Counted from the first letter of the stretch, positions 24,278-38,917 are shown. The stretch is 64,000 nt of DNA from Neocallimastix lanati (nom. inval.) (GCA_016946835.1 JACVTC010000041.1:315001-379000); one strand, 5' to 3'. Notes: generated by a model from the letters alone, not told the origin. A program made the numbers and translations.

Positions 24278-26150
24278 TTATTTGATTTTATTAACTTCTT
24301 TTGTTAAAATGTCTACTAAATTTTCTTCAGATATAATGTAATGTAAAATTACTTCTTTTTTTTTTTTTTTTTCAACATTTTCTTTGTAGCAGTAAAAGCT
24401 GACTCTAACATGTCTTAGTTTTTTACTAATAGCATAATTTTCAGCAGCAAATAAAGATGCCTGTTGTCTCTGTTTTTGTTTATCACAAATTTTTATTAAA
24501 TATTTCATTAAGCATTTTTTTATACATAAATCATTTGCTACAGCTTCAAAAAAAAGCAATATATTCTGCTTCTACCGTAGATCTTGTTGCTGATTGTTGT
24601 TGTCTGTGGACATCCAAATCATTGGTCTTGAAGGTATGAAAAAAATATTTCTTGAAGTGGATTTTTTATTTAGTAAATCTCTAGCAAAATCGGAATCTGT
24701 ATAACCAAATAATTCTCCTATATTTTTATATGAAATATAATAATTCTAAGTTTGATTTAAATATTTAAGAATATCTACCTTGTTCCAATCTGATATTGTT
24801 GAATTTGAATTTTTTCTTGATGCTTTATTAACAAAGAAGGATATTTCCGATCTTGTTGATTTAAATATATGTATTAGACAACCAACTTTACTCTGGTATA
24901 TAGTCTTATAAAAAGGTGTTTTATCAATTAATTTACCATCATCACCAGTACATGGAGTAGAGGCTTTTTGATTTTCCTTGATATTAAATTTCTTAAAAAC
25001 GTTTTCAATATAGTTTCCTTGAGAGATTGAATATCCAAATTTGTTTTCTAGCATTTAAACCTAAAATATGGTTGATTTCTTCACGCTTGGATATTTTATA
25101 ATTATTCTTAATAATATTAATAATATTAAAAATTTCTTCGTTAATACCTGTTATTAGAATATTGTCAACATAAAGTTGCTAAACATACTACATTGTTTTT
25201 TATTGTCCCACTTAACGAATAAATATTGTTCACCTATTAATTGATATAGTCCTTTTTAATTAAATATTTGCTATTTGTTTGATTCTATTCACGGCCAGCC
25301 TGCTTCAAAACTGTATAATGCCTGATTTAATTTACAATAACCTTTGTTATAATTTTCGTGGCCTTCAGGTAATTTCAAAAATATCAATGTGCAATTCGGC
25401 ATTGAGATAGGCACATTTCACATCTAATTGTTGAATGTTCCAATTAAATATAGAAGCTATTACTATTGTCATTCTTAAACTTTCCACTGGTAGTGTTGAA
25501 GAATAGATTAATTCATTATAACGAAGTCTAAAGTTAGCAAAAGAGTTGTCATGGTCTGGTGTAATATACCATGATTATCAAGCTGAACTCTCTTGGTTTG
25601 ACTCACACCCTTTCCCAATTTATAATAATTTTGGTTCAATATAACTAAATTATTATAAAAAAATTCTAGAATTTCTTCTGTTGGAAATTCCATAACCGAA
25701 TGAAACTAAAAGGTTCTATTTTAATAATTATTTTTATCATTTTTTTTATAAGATTTATTTTCTAGAAAAATCTTGATTTCTCTAACATTCATCAAACCAA
25801 ACTTTGTTTTCGTTAAAAAGTATAAATAGGTGTTAATTTTGAAATAAAAAATATTTTTCATTGTACATTTATTAATTTGCAAGAAAGTAATTTGAAATAT
25901 TACAACGACTAATTAATAATAATTAATATTTTATTTGTTTTTTTAAAAAATTAATAAATCATTTCTAACAAAGCAAATTACATTTTCTCAAGTGTTCCAA
26001 ACCTATTGCCTTAACAAAATTGTTACATTCATAATCAACTTTTTCAATTTGATTATAAAATTTTATAACTAATCTTGCTTTGTATTTTTCTAAATTATTG
26101 CTTCTATTATATTTATTTGTGAATATTCAACTAAGGACTAAATGGTTTTA
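24278..26150 (-). pseudogene. Copia pol remnant (reverse transcriptase and RNase H)
   Basis: Pieces in several frames, in order on the minus strand: NLEKYKARLV (about 26050-26100; copia RYKARLVAKG), an unplaced stretch at 25508-25693, SLRMTIVIASIFNWNIQQLD then VKCAYLNAEL and KLPEGHENYNKGYCKLNQAL (about 25290-25480; RT fingers/palm, QLDVK.AFLNG and PEG...CKL.KALYGLKQ). Next come ISQGNYIENVFKKFNI and YQSKVGCLIHIFKSTRSEIS (24746-25054; RT thumb and connection), STVEAEYIAFFEAVANDL (across a T-run frameshift near 24547-24554; RNase H active region) and ENLVDILTKEVNK (24278-24340; the copia terminal DILTK motif). Many stops and frameshifts separate them. Confidence 0.85.
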
Positions 26151-26155
26151 TTTTA

Positions 26156-26172
26156 GGAGTTCTGATACTAAC
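26156..26172 (-). other. Candidate primer-binding site
   Basis: The minus-strand sequence GTTAGTATCAGAACTCC resembles the TGGTATCAGAGC primer-binding site used by many copia elements for initiator tRNA-Met. It lies inside the 5' LTR side as expected, although about 100 bp from the matched LTR edge. The true LTR end may be nearer. Confidence 0.5.
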
Positions 26173-26278
26173 GTCATTGTATTATTTTCTTTTAAATTTT
26201 ACAACTATATAGATATGATTTTAATCGGTTCTTCACTCTCTTAGCAGGTAAATAATATTCAACCAAATTAATTTATAT

Positions 26279-26438
26279 TATAACAATAATATAAAAGAGG
26301 TTTATAAAAAGTTTTTTAAAACTATATTATTTGTATCATAAATTATATATAAATTATATATACTATTGTAATATATCCTATTTAATATTTAAAATTATAA
26401 TAAAAATAAAAGTATTAAACTAAAAATACTAATTTTCT
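26279..26438 (-). repeat. 5' LTR of the copia remnant
   Basis: Partner of 24050-24226; see shared landmarks there. On the minus strand it begins near GGTTAGAAAATTAG, with the terminal TG slightly decayed. The part between 26173 and 26278 may be additional LTR that has no counterpart at the left end. Confidence 0.78.
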
Positions 26439-27827
26439 AACCAAAAAACAATTTATAAAAAGAAAAATAAATATTTAATTATATTCATGAAAAAAAAATT
26501 CATATATAAAAATTTTTATGAAAATTTTTAATCATCTTATACATAAAGAAAAATACAAAATAAAAATGAATATTCCACGGAATAAACATTTTTTTTTTGG
26601 CCAAATAGCAAAATTTTTTAAATTAAAAATCAATTGGAACAAAATTTTTAAATTTATTAAGCTTCAATGTATTAATATATTTTACACTTCAAGTTAATAT
26701 TATTATTTTAAAATATTTTCTAAGTTTTAATTTTAAAACACAACACTACATTTAATTAATAAATAATAAAGTGTCCTAAAAATTAATTATTAATTCTTTT
26801 CAAATCTAAAGTCAAAATTTTTATATCTTTTTTTTTTTTTTTATTTTTTTTATTAGTAATAACTTGGTGACTCATAAGAGGAAAAATGTATTACTAAATT
26901 CCTATTTTAATTCTACTATTTTGTTAAAAAACACATTTTCTATTTGGTTATATTATTACCTTCGCTTTATTATAAAAAATCAATTTTTGACATCTCTTGA
27001 TATATTAATAATTAAAGAGACATTCATCAAATATTAGTAGTATTATCACTTTATTAATTGTTAAAATAAGTACTATTAATATTTTTATTCATTTTCCTAA
27101 TTATTATTATTTTCCTAATTATTATTATTATTATTATTCATTTATCTATTCATTTATTTATTATTAATTAGCTAATTTACAAATTAATTAATGAATTAAA
27201 AATTATAAAACTAAACTTATTATTAATATTTATTTATTATTATATTTATTCATTTATTTTCAATTTGGCATATATTTGTACATTTTTATGTATATAATTC
27301 TGTACATTAATATCTAAATTATATATTACAAATAATTTATATTATAAAAATATAAGAAAATAAAGAAAGAAAATATTAAATTATAATAAATTTAATTAAA
27401 TTAATTTAGATACTTTATATATAATTTTTTGTTTTTAATTAAAAAATTAAGAAGTAAATAATACATCACACTTTTTTAAACATATATAATTGGTAAAGAA
27501 TTTAGCATTTTTTTTTTTTTCTAAACATAACTTGAATAAAATTTAAAATAAATATATAATTAATTTATTAGTTTTTATTTAATCTGTAAAACAAATAAAA
27601 TCTAATTATTATAGTTAATAAATATAAAAATAAACAATATAATTTATACATTAATTATACTTTTATATTTAAAAAAAATCATACATAATTTTAATAATAT
27701 TTAAATACTTATATTTATTTATTTATTTATTTATTTATTTGTTTTCTATTTTAAATAATATTTCTTTTAAAAGAAAATATTTTTTCTCTTAAAAGTAATT
27801 AAAATATAAAAATATATATATATTAAA
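26439..27827. other. Intergenic region upstream of ARPC1
   Basis: About 1.4 kb, A/T-rich, with TTTCCTAATTATTATTATT repeated near 27092-27130 and a TTTA run (27716-27740). It should hold the ARPC1 promoter. No coding or RNA signal is seen. Confidence 0.5.
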
Positions 27828-30543
<2,716 letters not shown>

Positions 30544-31699
30544 TAAACAAATTTATTATTGTTATACATAAAATAAAAATTAAATTAAATGATAATATTC
30601 AGGAAATAAATATAATAAATTGTATTTAAACAATACAAAGTAAAAAAATAAAATAAATAAAAAATAATAATTAAGTAATAATAATAAATAAATAAATAAA
30701 TAAAAGGATTTATAAGAATGAAATTAATAATAAAATAAAAAATATATAATTAATAATAATAATAATAAATATGAAAATTACAATTAAACATTAAAGGTCC
30801 TTGATATTAAATCAATAAAACAAAAAAAGAAAAACAAGAAACAAAAGGCAAAAAAAAAAAAAAAAAAAATAAAATAAAATAAAAAATAAAAAAAAAAAAA
30901 ATAAATAAAAATAAAAAATTAAAACTATTATGCTAATAATAATAGTAAAAATCTTGCAATAAAAATACAAAAATAATATTATTCATTAAAAAATTTTTTG
31001 TTTATAATGAAAATGAAATAATTTTATAACAAAAAAAAAAAAAAAAATAAAAAAAAAATAAAAAAATAAATAAATAAATAAAATAAAATAAAATAAAATA
31101 AAATAAAAATAAAAATAAAAATTAAATAAATAAGTAAAAAATATGTAGAGAAAAATTTTATATGATTAGTGAATATATATATTGTTTTAATGTTTTTAAT
31201 TATAAAATAATTATTTTTATTCACATTCATCTAATGTTTCTTATCTCCTATATCTTAGATTTTAGCTTATGATTTTCATATATTTTATATTTATTATAGT
31301 ATAAAAAATTTGATAAAACTTACTATTATGTCTTAAATATAATATACATATAGATAGTTTATATTTATTAAATTTTTTTAAAAAAAAATGAAAACTATAA
31401 TTTTTATTAAAGCTTATTTTTATTTTTAGATTATTAAAATTACATAATTAAAACAAAAATTCTATGAATAAATTTTTAAATGTTAAATATTAATAAATTT
31501 AAAATTTATAATGTTTCTAAGAAAAATTACTAATTTAATTTTAAATATAAAGAAAAGATATTGAATGCACTTTTATTTATATGTAATATTGTTTTAAATA
31601 GATAAATTTTAATATAAAATTTATATTTTTATTTAATTATCTTTTAAAAAATGAATATTAAATCTTTTTCTTTTAATTTGTATTTTTATTAAGATAAGT
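30544..31699. other. Convergent intergenic region
   Basis: Between the stops of ARPC1 (+) and ERV1 (-). It contains A-rich and AAATA-type low-complexity stretches (30850-30920, 31030-31120). No gene is seen. Confidence 0.6.
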
Positions 31700-32236
31700 T
31701 TAATCACAAAAACCATTTGGTGGGCCAGTTCTCCAACGTTCATCAACTTTAGAACAATCAAATATTGGCTTACCGAGCCTTGCATTAACTTCATTATGTA
31801 ATTGACAAACCCAAACAGAAAATGCTGATTTATTTTGAACTTGTGGTGGATGTTCTTTTAATTCTTTAACTAAGTATTTAGCACATGGCTTGCATGGATA
31901 GAATTCAGAAAATATACGTAAAAAAGATTCCATATCCTTTTGTTGTTTTTTGGTTGGATTTTCTGGATAATAAGATGCAACAGAATGAAGATAAGTCCAT
32001 GTTGCTCTACCTAATTCTTGAGCATTTGGTGGACATTCAAAAGTTTCTTTAGGTTTTATCTTATTAACGAAAAATTGATTAAATTTAGATTTAGAAAACG
32101 TTAATACATCACATATTCTACATTTTTTATGATTAGAAGTAGAAATCTGTTGATTTAATTTTTTACTTTCATTTTTTGTCCAAGTTTTAAATGAAGAACA
32201 AACTTTACAATTTGTTGTATCAGTAGAATTTGACAT
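31700..32236 (-). CDS. ERV1: FAD-linked sulfhydryl oxidase, ERV1/ALR family
   Basis: Intronless, 178 residues; start ATG at 32236. The Erv1 core spans about 68-178: ELGRATWTYLHSVASYYPEN, the active-site CxxC in FYPCKPCAKYL (C115, C118), the FAD-binding HNEVNARLGKPIFDC with H147 and C161, and the terminal VDERWRTGPPNGFC. The N-terminus has CKVCSSFKTW (C10, C13), equivalent to the CRAC.DFKTW shuttle motif of ALR. An inserted second motif KCRICDVLTF (C39, C42) has no counterpart I know in short ALR forms. In mitochondria Erv1 reoxidises Mia40 and also supports cytosolic Fe-S protein assembly, passing electrons to cytochrome c or O2. In an anaerobic fungus the final acceptor is an open question. 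Confidence 0.93.
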   Translation of the reverse strand: MSNSTDTTNCKVCSSFKTWTKNESKKLNQQISTSNHKKCRICDVLTFSKSKFNQFFVNKIKPKETFECPPNAQELGRATWTYLHSVASYYPENPTKKQQKDMESFLRIFSEFYPCKPCAKYLVKELKEHPPQVQNKSAFSVWVCQLHNEVNARLGKPIFDCSKVDERWRTGPPNGFCD

Positions 32237-32313
32237 TTTATTTCATTTATTTTTAATAATTTAATTGAAATTCCCAATATTTTAATATTATATACTTTAT
32301 ATATTTAAAAAAA

Positions 32314-32344
<31 letters not shown>

Positions 32345-32777
32345 ATCAAAATATATTCTATAACTTTCTTTTTATTTAATTAATTAAAAATAAAAAAATA
32401 AAAAATGAAAGTTGTGTAGAATTAAGAGAAAAGGTAAAAAATATAAATAATATTTATTTAATTCAATTAATAAAATTTAATACATTAATACATTATTTTT
32501 AAAAAATATTTTATATGTAAATTTTGTGGCTTTAAATTTTATTAAAAAATTATAATCTATTATTTCTTTCATTTTTTTTATCAATAGTATAAAATATATG
32601 TATGTATTTTTTCCTTAGTCATATATAGATCATTTTTTTTTTTTTAATATGAAAACCTAAACTAACTAAAATTTAATGATTTTTTGTTGAAATAAAGACT
32701 GAATCCCAATTCATTTTGAATTAATCTCAAATATTACTTTATATTAATTTTAAATAATAATCATTAATAAAAAGAAA

Positions 32778-32817
<40 letters not shown>

Positions 32818-33156
32818 GAATAAGTATTAATTAATTAATGGATATATCCTGATAACCATGATATTAATAAGTTGAAATTCGATAATTATTTATTTGTTAT
32901 TTGTTGAATAAATATTCTATTTCTATATAAACATTTTTTATTTGGTTTATACTTTTTTTAAGACTAGAAATAAAGTTTATTTAATAATATTTAATTTAAA
33001 AAAAAAATAAAATACAAAAATTAAAAACAGATTATATAATTTTTTTTTTTCAGACTTAGAGAGAATAACTTTATTTAATTTATAATAATAATAAAATTAC
33101 ATGATTTAAATGAAAAAAAATAAAATATATGAAATGAAATATTATATACTATATGA
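32237..33156. other. Intergenic region upstream of ERV1
   Basis: About 0.9 kb with an (AAAT)n stretch (32312-32345) and poly-T (32780-32813). No gene is seen; the ERV1 promoter should lie at its left end. Confidence 0.5.
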
Positions 33157-34025
33157 TTATAAAAGTGCGTTAGAAGCAATAGTTTTTAACTCTTTCCATT
33201 CATCAATGATATCACCGTGTCCATTATTACGAGTTTAATGTAATGAGTAATGATTTCAGTATTAGTGTAATCAATCGAATCTGTATCAAATCTTTCACCG
33301 GGAGGTGAAAATCCATACCTTATCATTTCGACGTCCACACTCTTAGTAACGGTAGATTCAACGGAATGTCATTTCATCATCAATCTAAAAAATCGACGAA
33401 TTAATGGTATTACGTTTGTTAGAAACTCCGCTATCCCCACAAAATACGTAACAGTTGACGAAGTTGAACTTTGCTTAAAAATATTGTCAACTAATTGTCT
33501 TTATTCCCTATCACTAAGTTTAATTTTTTCATATACGGAACACCCGCCAAGAAGAGCACACAATATAAAATAATAAATATTATTATCATAATCATAATCC
33601 TTTTCTGAATCTAAAGAAACATCAAAGGCTTTTTGTTCAATTATTGTTGCAAACTTCAAAAAGAGATAATCTAGAAAAGGTAAAGATTTATTTCTGCAAA
33701 TTCCAATTCTTTACAGGCAAAGATCAGAGATTACATAAAATTATTTATTAAAATACTATGCTATGGGTTTCAAGGACGAAAGGGCTTCTTATTCTTCCTA
33801 TAATCTATTCGTCAACGATAACTCCTTGTAGATTAATATTATCGTTAGATTTTTTTCTTTTCCCTATTATTTAAATGTCGACTTTCTTAATAATGGTAGG
33901 TCCAATGGTATGTAAATTAATCATAGTGTAAAAATCATTAATTGCAATTGGCATAAAATAAGTAGAGTACTCCATAAGCCCCACAAAATATAAAATTGGG
34001 AAAGCTGATCAATAAGGTTTCAACA
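33157..34025 (-). pseudogene. Broken gene of unrecognised family, two divergent copies
   Basis: On the minus strand a protein-like frame runs from about 33700 to a stop at 33157-33159: SLPFLDYLFLKFATIIEQKA, YYFILCALLGGCSVYEKIKL, TVTYFVGIAEFLTNVIPLIR, TKSVDVEMIRYGFSPPGERF, then after a frameshift near 33230 NNGHGDIIDEWKELKTIASN. It has in-frame stops after LSDRE and after RLMMK. A second piece upstream (about 33770-34010) reads YFVGLMEYSTYFMPIAINDF and IGPTIIKKVDI, clearly related to YFVGIAEFLTNVIPL and VTKSVDV of the first, and is also broken by stops. The composition is less AT-rich than flanking DNA, as for real coding sequence. I do not recognise the family and propose no function. Confidence 0.7.
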
Positions 34026-34354
34026 CTTTTTTTTTTTTTTTTTTGTGAAAAAAAAAAAAAAAAAAGTGACTTAAATACTATAAATATTAATTTATTTGAA
34101 AATACACTATAATTTTATAAATCTATAATAATAGTAAATTTTAATTTTCGAAATTTTGTTTTTTTATTATTTATATTTGCATTTCATTTTATATATTATT
34201 TTTATTTTATTATAATATTTCTTCTTATTTTATTAATTATTTATAGACTATAACTAATTATTATTATCAATTATTAAAATATAAAATATATATTAAATTT
34301 TATTATTTTTACAATCATAGTTTTTATTTATGAAATTTCATTATTTCTAAAAAT

Positions 34355-34391
<37 letters not shown>

Positions 34392-34497
34392 TTCACTTCC
34401 ATCTTTTATTTATTTTATCTTTTATTTTATTTAATTTTTATTAAGAAGAAATCTTATTTTTAAGGTGATCCAATAATTGTTTATTTATTTAGTTATC

Positions 34498-34529
<32 letters not shown>

Positions 34530-34908
34530 TAAAAAAAAAAAAAAAAAAAGTATATATGAATTGATTTTGAATTATTTAAGAAGTATTTTTTAATTTAATT
34601 TATATATATTATTACCTTTATGAAGAAAAAACATTTAATAAATAGAATTAAATTAATAAATGCATGATTGTTTTATAATTTTAATAACTTTTATTAAATA
34701 CATTAACAATAGATAATTTATGAAGAAGTTCAACTAATAAAAGTATATAAAAAAAAGTATCAAAATAATTTTTTTTAAATAAAAGTTTTTTCTTTATATA
34801 TATATTGTATTAATTATATATATACATATTGCATTGCTATTTATATTTATAACTTTTATTTGTCGTTTTATTTCATAAAAAGTAATGTATTTTGGAACCT
34901 TATATCAT
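34026..34908. other. Intergenic region downstream of VDAC
   Basis: A/T-rich, with an adjacent T-run and A-run (34027-34066), a poly-T (34360-34386) and an (ATT)n-then-A tract (34503-34549). No gene is seen. Confidence 0.55.
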
Positions 34909-36734
34909 TTATTGGTTGAAAGAAATGTTCATACCAACTTTATGAACATTTTCATTCATTCTTTTAGTGTCAAAACTACCACCAACACTAACTCTAATAC
35001 CATTGTTAAGATTTTGAACAAATCCAAGACCAAGTCTACCATTCATATCAATCTTAGCCTACTCAATATTAGATAAATATTAATATATATTTAAAAATAA
35101 TAAATAAATAATTTTCATCTCATTACATAAGAATATATAATCTATTATAATATTACCTTAACGAAAGCATCTCTGTTAAGTATGTATCTAGTACCGAATT
35201 CAACGTTAACTGGACCAGCTTTGTTCTTGTTCCAAGTAGCTTTAGTACCTGCTTCAATTTGTGGATTAACTCTGTGGAAGTAAGAAGCTGAGTAGGTGTT
35301 TAAACCTTCAAAACTATAATATTAAAAATTAATTATAAATTACTTTATATTCTTTTAAAGATTATATGATTAATTATAGCATAAAAAATTGAGCATACGC
35401 TTGTAATGCTAAACTGTAACCTGGAGCATTATAGCCAACACCAAGGTTGTAACGGATAAGTTTAGAATCTCTTAAATTGTACGCAGTTTCAGCACCAATA
35501 AGTAAACCTCTTTGACTGCAAAATAAAATTAAATATTTATAATTTATAATTAGGTATATTAAATATAATATAATATTTATGTATACTTTAAATAATAAAT
35601 ATATAAATATATTTACTTTATACAGAAATCACTATTAACAATTGGACCTTTGAATAAATCAACATTACAGCGAGAGAAAATACCATTCTTTCTATATTCA
35701 GCAGTAACTTTAGTACCCTTATTTCTAAATTAAAATTTTAAATTAAATTATATAAATTTTTATTTAATAAAAAGAAAAAAAAAAAAAATTCAGAATATAT
35801 TTGAGTCAATAATTTTATTAAAGCATACCCGTTACTTGGATTATAAGAACCGTTAAATTCTAACTTTAAACCAGGAGATAAAGTATTAAAGAGTTCAATT
35901 GTTGAACTAAGTACGTTATTTGAAGACCATGATTCAGTATATGTAATACCTAAAAAAAAAATTTTTTTAAAAGATAATTAATTTATAATTATTAGCAATA
36001 TAAATAACTTCAAAAAAAAAAAAAAAAATATTAAAATTATACCATTAGTTTTGTCATGGTATTTAGTTTTCATTTCACCAGAAATAGCACCAGTCTTAGC
36101 ATCTCTGAAACCATTAGCTAAAAAAAACTTTTATTATATTTATATTTATAAATTTAAATTTTTTATTCACTAATATTAATAACATTAATTTGATATATTC
36201 AATAATATTTTTAAATAATACTTACTACACCATTGGAAGTTATTGATTTAGCTTCTAATTTTATTCCATTAATTGGATAATCCTTTCCTAAAAGATCACC
36301 GATAGATTTACCAATATCTCTAAAAGCAAATGCACGATATTGCTGAATTTTTATATAATAAAAAATAAATAATGCAGCATATACAAAAATATATTTAATT
36401 AATTATTTACTTCTATTATTATTTATTAAGCCAATTTTAAACATGTAATATGTATATGATTTTTGATTTATTTATAGAATGGTTTTTATATTGTTATTTA
36501 TTTATATATTCTTATAGTTTATACTACAAATAATAAATCAAAACTCTTAAGATTACTAATTTTTATTATTATATATTATTTATTTTAAATATATACCATA
36601 GGTGGTTTGACCATAGGAGGCTTGGTCATTGGTGGTGGTAGTGGTTGTAGATTACCATTAAGAACAAAAGTTTGTTTTTTTGGTTCTGGTGGTGGTGGTG
36701 GATAGAATCTTGGATCCCTACTGTATCTGAACAT
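34909..36734 (-). CDS. VDAC: Voltage-dependent anion channel (mitochondrial porin family)
   Basis: Eight exons: 36597-36734, 36222-36342, 36043-36117, 35829-35949, 35617-35724, 35399-35515, 35157-35313, 34909-35058. The sum is 987 nt, 328 residues, versus ~283 for typical VDAC. Family marks: FRDIGKSIGDLLGKDYP (the N-terminal helix region), TKTGAISGEMKTKY-like strand (DAKTGAISGEMKTKYHDK), LSPGLKLEFNGSYNPSNGNK, NLGVGYNAPGYSLALQ, SASYFHRVNPQIEAGTKATW and the final GLGFVQNLNNGIRVSVGGSF. The beta-barrel forms the outer-membrane metabolite pore. Exon 1 adds a ~46-residue extension rich in Pro (FYPPPPPEPKK, LQPLPPPMTKPPMVKPPM) that ordinary VDACs lack. The donor of exon 2 (36221) was picked by phase. 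The gene is head-to-head with NFU1. Confidence 0.9.
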
Positions 36735-37586
36735 CTTTAATTATAATTATAAGATTTTTTTAATTATTTATAGACAAAACTTTAAGGTGTAAGAAGAAGA
36801 AATTGTACATAAAAAATATTTATTAGAAAATTAATATAATTTTAGAATTGTAATATTTAAATATGAATAAATATATATTAAAACATATATTCTAAATGAT
36901 TAATATAAAAAAAAGATCAAATTACTAAATTTAATATATTATATAATATATAATAATATATGTATTTTATATTTATATAAATATGTACAATCTAATTTTT
37001 TTATAACTATCTAATAAAGAAATTTAATCTACATTATATAATCTACATTATTTATATTTATTTTCATATTTAATTTACCTATAATTATATATTAATAATA
37101 CATTTAAAATATATTGAATTCTTTGGACCAATTTAGCTATAATAAAAAAGTATTTAAATATTTAATAAAATAATAGATATATATTTTAACTTATATTTAT
37201 TTATTATTTACATATATATTTTTTGTAAAATTGATTTGTGGCTTATAATTATAATAGGAATATTATTAATATAATGTATAGATAATTATTATTTTTTTAT
37301 TATAATATTTTATAAAATTATTCTTATATTTTTATTTTTTGGAATCTGAATTGATATTTAATTTACTAATTATTTGATATATTTAATTTACTATTAGTAA
37401 TTGGAATATTGAAATAGTTTTGTTTTAGAATCTTAACAAAATTTTAAATAATTATTTAAATAAATATGATTGGTGAAAAATGAACAATTTAAATATAAAT
37501 ATAAAAATATAAAATAATAAAGTTATTATAATTAAATACAAAATATTCTCTGAAATTAATAAATTATAAAAATAAAAAATTGGAAG
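36735..37586. other. Bidirectional promoter region, VDAC / NFU1
   Basis: About 0.85 kb between the two start codons of divergently transcribed organelle genes. Nearly all A/T; no motif stands out by eye. Confidence 0.55.
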
Positions 37587-38642
37587 ATGGCCTATTTGAA
37601 TAAAGTCACTTCACAAAGTTTTAATTTATTAAAAAACACATCTAAAAATGTATTAATTAATAAATGTGTAAATTTAAAATTTCCCATAACTTCTATTTCA
37701 CAATATAAAATAAATTTAACTAGTAAAAGATCCTTATTCACTTCTAATCTTTATGTAAAAAATTCTTTTAATGCCGGAAAAGATTACTTGAAATTAAAAC
37801 AAAGTATATAATGATATATTAATAATTTATTAATAATTTATTAATATTTTTATATTAAAGAATAATAAGAAGAAGAAATAAATTTGAAAAATTTTGCTAA
37901 TAGTAAAAATTATATAATTAATTGTTTTTTAAAAAATAATTACTAAATATTTCAGTTCGTAATATGTTTATTGATGTTGGTATGAATTATTTTAAATTAT
38001 AATATAAATTATATAAATATTTCAAATTTAAAATACATTTCACAAAGATTAAATTTATATCTCATTTATTGTTTTACTATATTAGATGCTACACCAAATA
38101 TTAATACTTTAAAATTTAAGCCAAAAGGTGTAAGTATTTTGCCAGATAATCAGACCCTTGAATTTTTAAATATTGAAGTAGCAAGAGAATCATCTCCACT
38201 TGCTGAAGAATTAATGGAAATTGAAGGTGTTCAATCGGTTTTATTTTCCTCTGAATATATTTCAATTACGAAGGAACATGATGCTGAATGGCAAATGTTA
38301 AAACCTGACGTTTATGCAATTATAACTGATTACGTAGAATCAGGTGATCCAATATTAATAAAAACTGATGGAAAAGCTAAACCAGTGACTCATACAAAAA
38401 CGGAATCTGAAAATGGGGTTGTCAATGAAATTAAAGAATTAATTGAATTTAGAATAAGACCATCAATTCAATTAGATGGAGGAGATGTTGAATTTGTAGA
38501 TTATATTGATAATGTTGTATATGTTAAATTAAAGGGTGCATGCCGATCATGTTCTATGGCTGAACTTACTTTAAAGCAAGGCATTGAAAATATGTTAAAG
38601 CATTATATTCCTGAAATTAAAAGTGTTGAAAAAACCGAATAA
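37587..38642 (+). CDS. NFU1: NFU1 iron-sulfur cluster scaffold
   Basis: Three exons: 37587-37803, 37956-37979 (24 nt) and 38086-38642. The sum is 798 nt, 265 residues. The first ~65 residues are Ser/Lys/Asn-rich and basic without acidic residues until late (MAYLNKVTSQSFNLLKNTSK), as for an organelle-targeting presequence. The Nfu N-terminal domain begins MFIDVDATPNINTLKFKPKG and continues through SPLAEELMEIEGVQSVLFSS. The C-terminal NifU domain has RPSIQLDGGDVEFVDYIDN and the cluster-binding CxxC in LKGACRSCSM, ending in a typical KHYIPEIKSVE helix. It transfers Fe-S clusters to client enzymes in mitochondria; here the site would be the hydrogenosome-type organelle. Clients there could include hydrogenase-linked proteins (inference). 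Confidence 0.95.
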
Positions 38643-38873
38643 AATATAAAATATATAATACAAATATAAATCAAAATACATATTAATATATAATCAATAA
38701 ATATAATTATTATTTTGATAATACATTGTTCAGTATTTGATAAAAAATAAAAATAAAAATAAAAAAAAAAAAAATAGAATTAATATTTAAATATTTATTA
38801 TAAGCATATTTTAATTATAATTTGTTAAAAGTTATTAATGAAATCAATTTTAGAAAACTTTCATATAAAATGC

Positions 38874-38917
<44 letters not shown>

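Larger units (their letters stand above)
24050..26438 (-). mobile_element. Decayed Ty1/copia LTR retrotransposon with both LTRs
   Basis: On the minus strand the order is: 5' LTR (26279-26438), primer-binding-like site (26156-26172), pol scraps, polypurine tract (24234-24240), 3' LTR (24050-24226). The internal part is only about 2 kb and encodes reverse transcriptase and RNase H pieces. No gag zinc knuckle, protease or clear integrase core is seen, so it is internally deleted as well as frame-broken. It sits between the GH43 and ARPC1 genes. It cannot move by itself. The order of LTR, PBS, RT, RNase H, PPT and LTR is what fixes the call. Confidence 0.82.

Noticed and set aside
33157-34025. 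Reading the broken family as an intact intron-containing gene
   Set aside because: No GT..AG pairs remove the stops after LSDRE and RLMMK, and the frameshift near 33230 is not bridged by a splice site.
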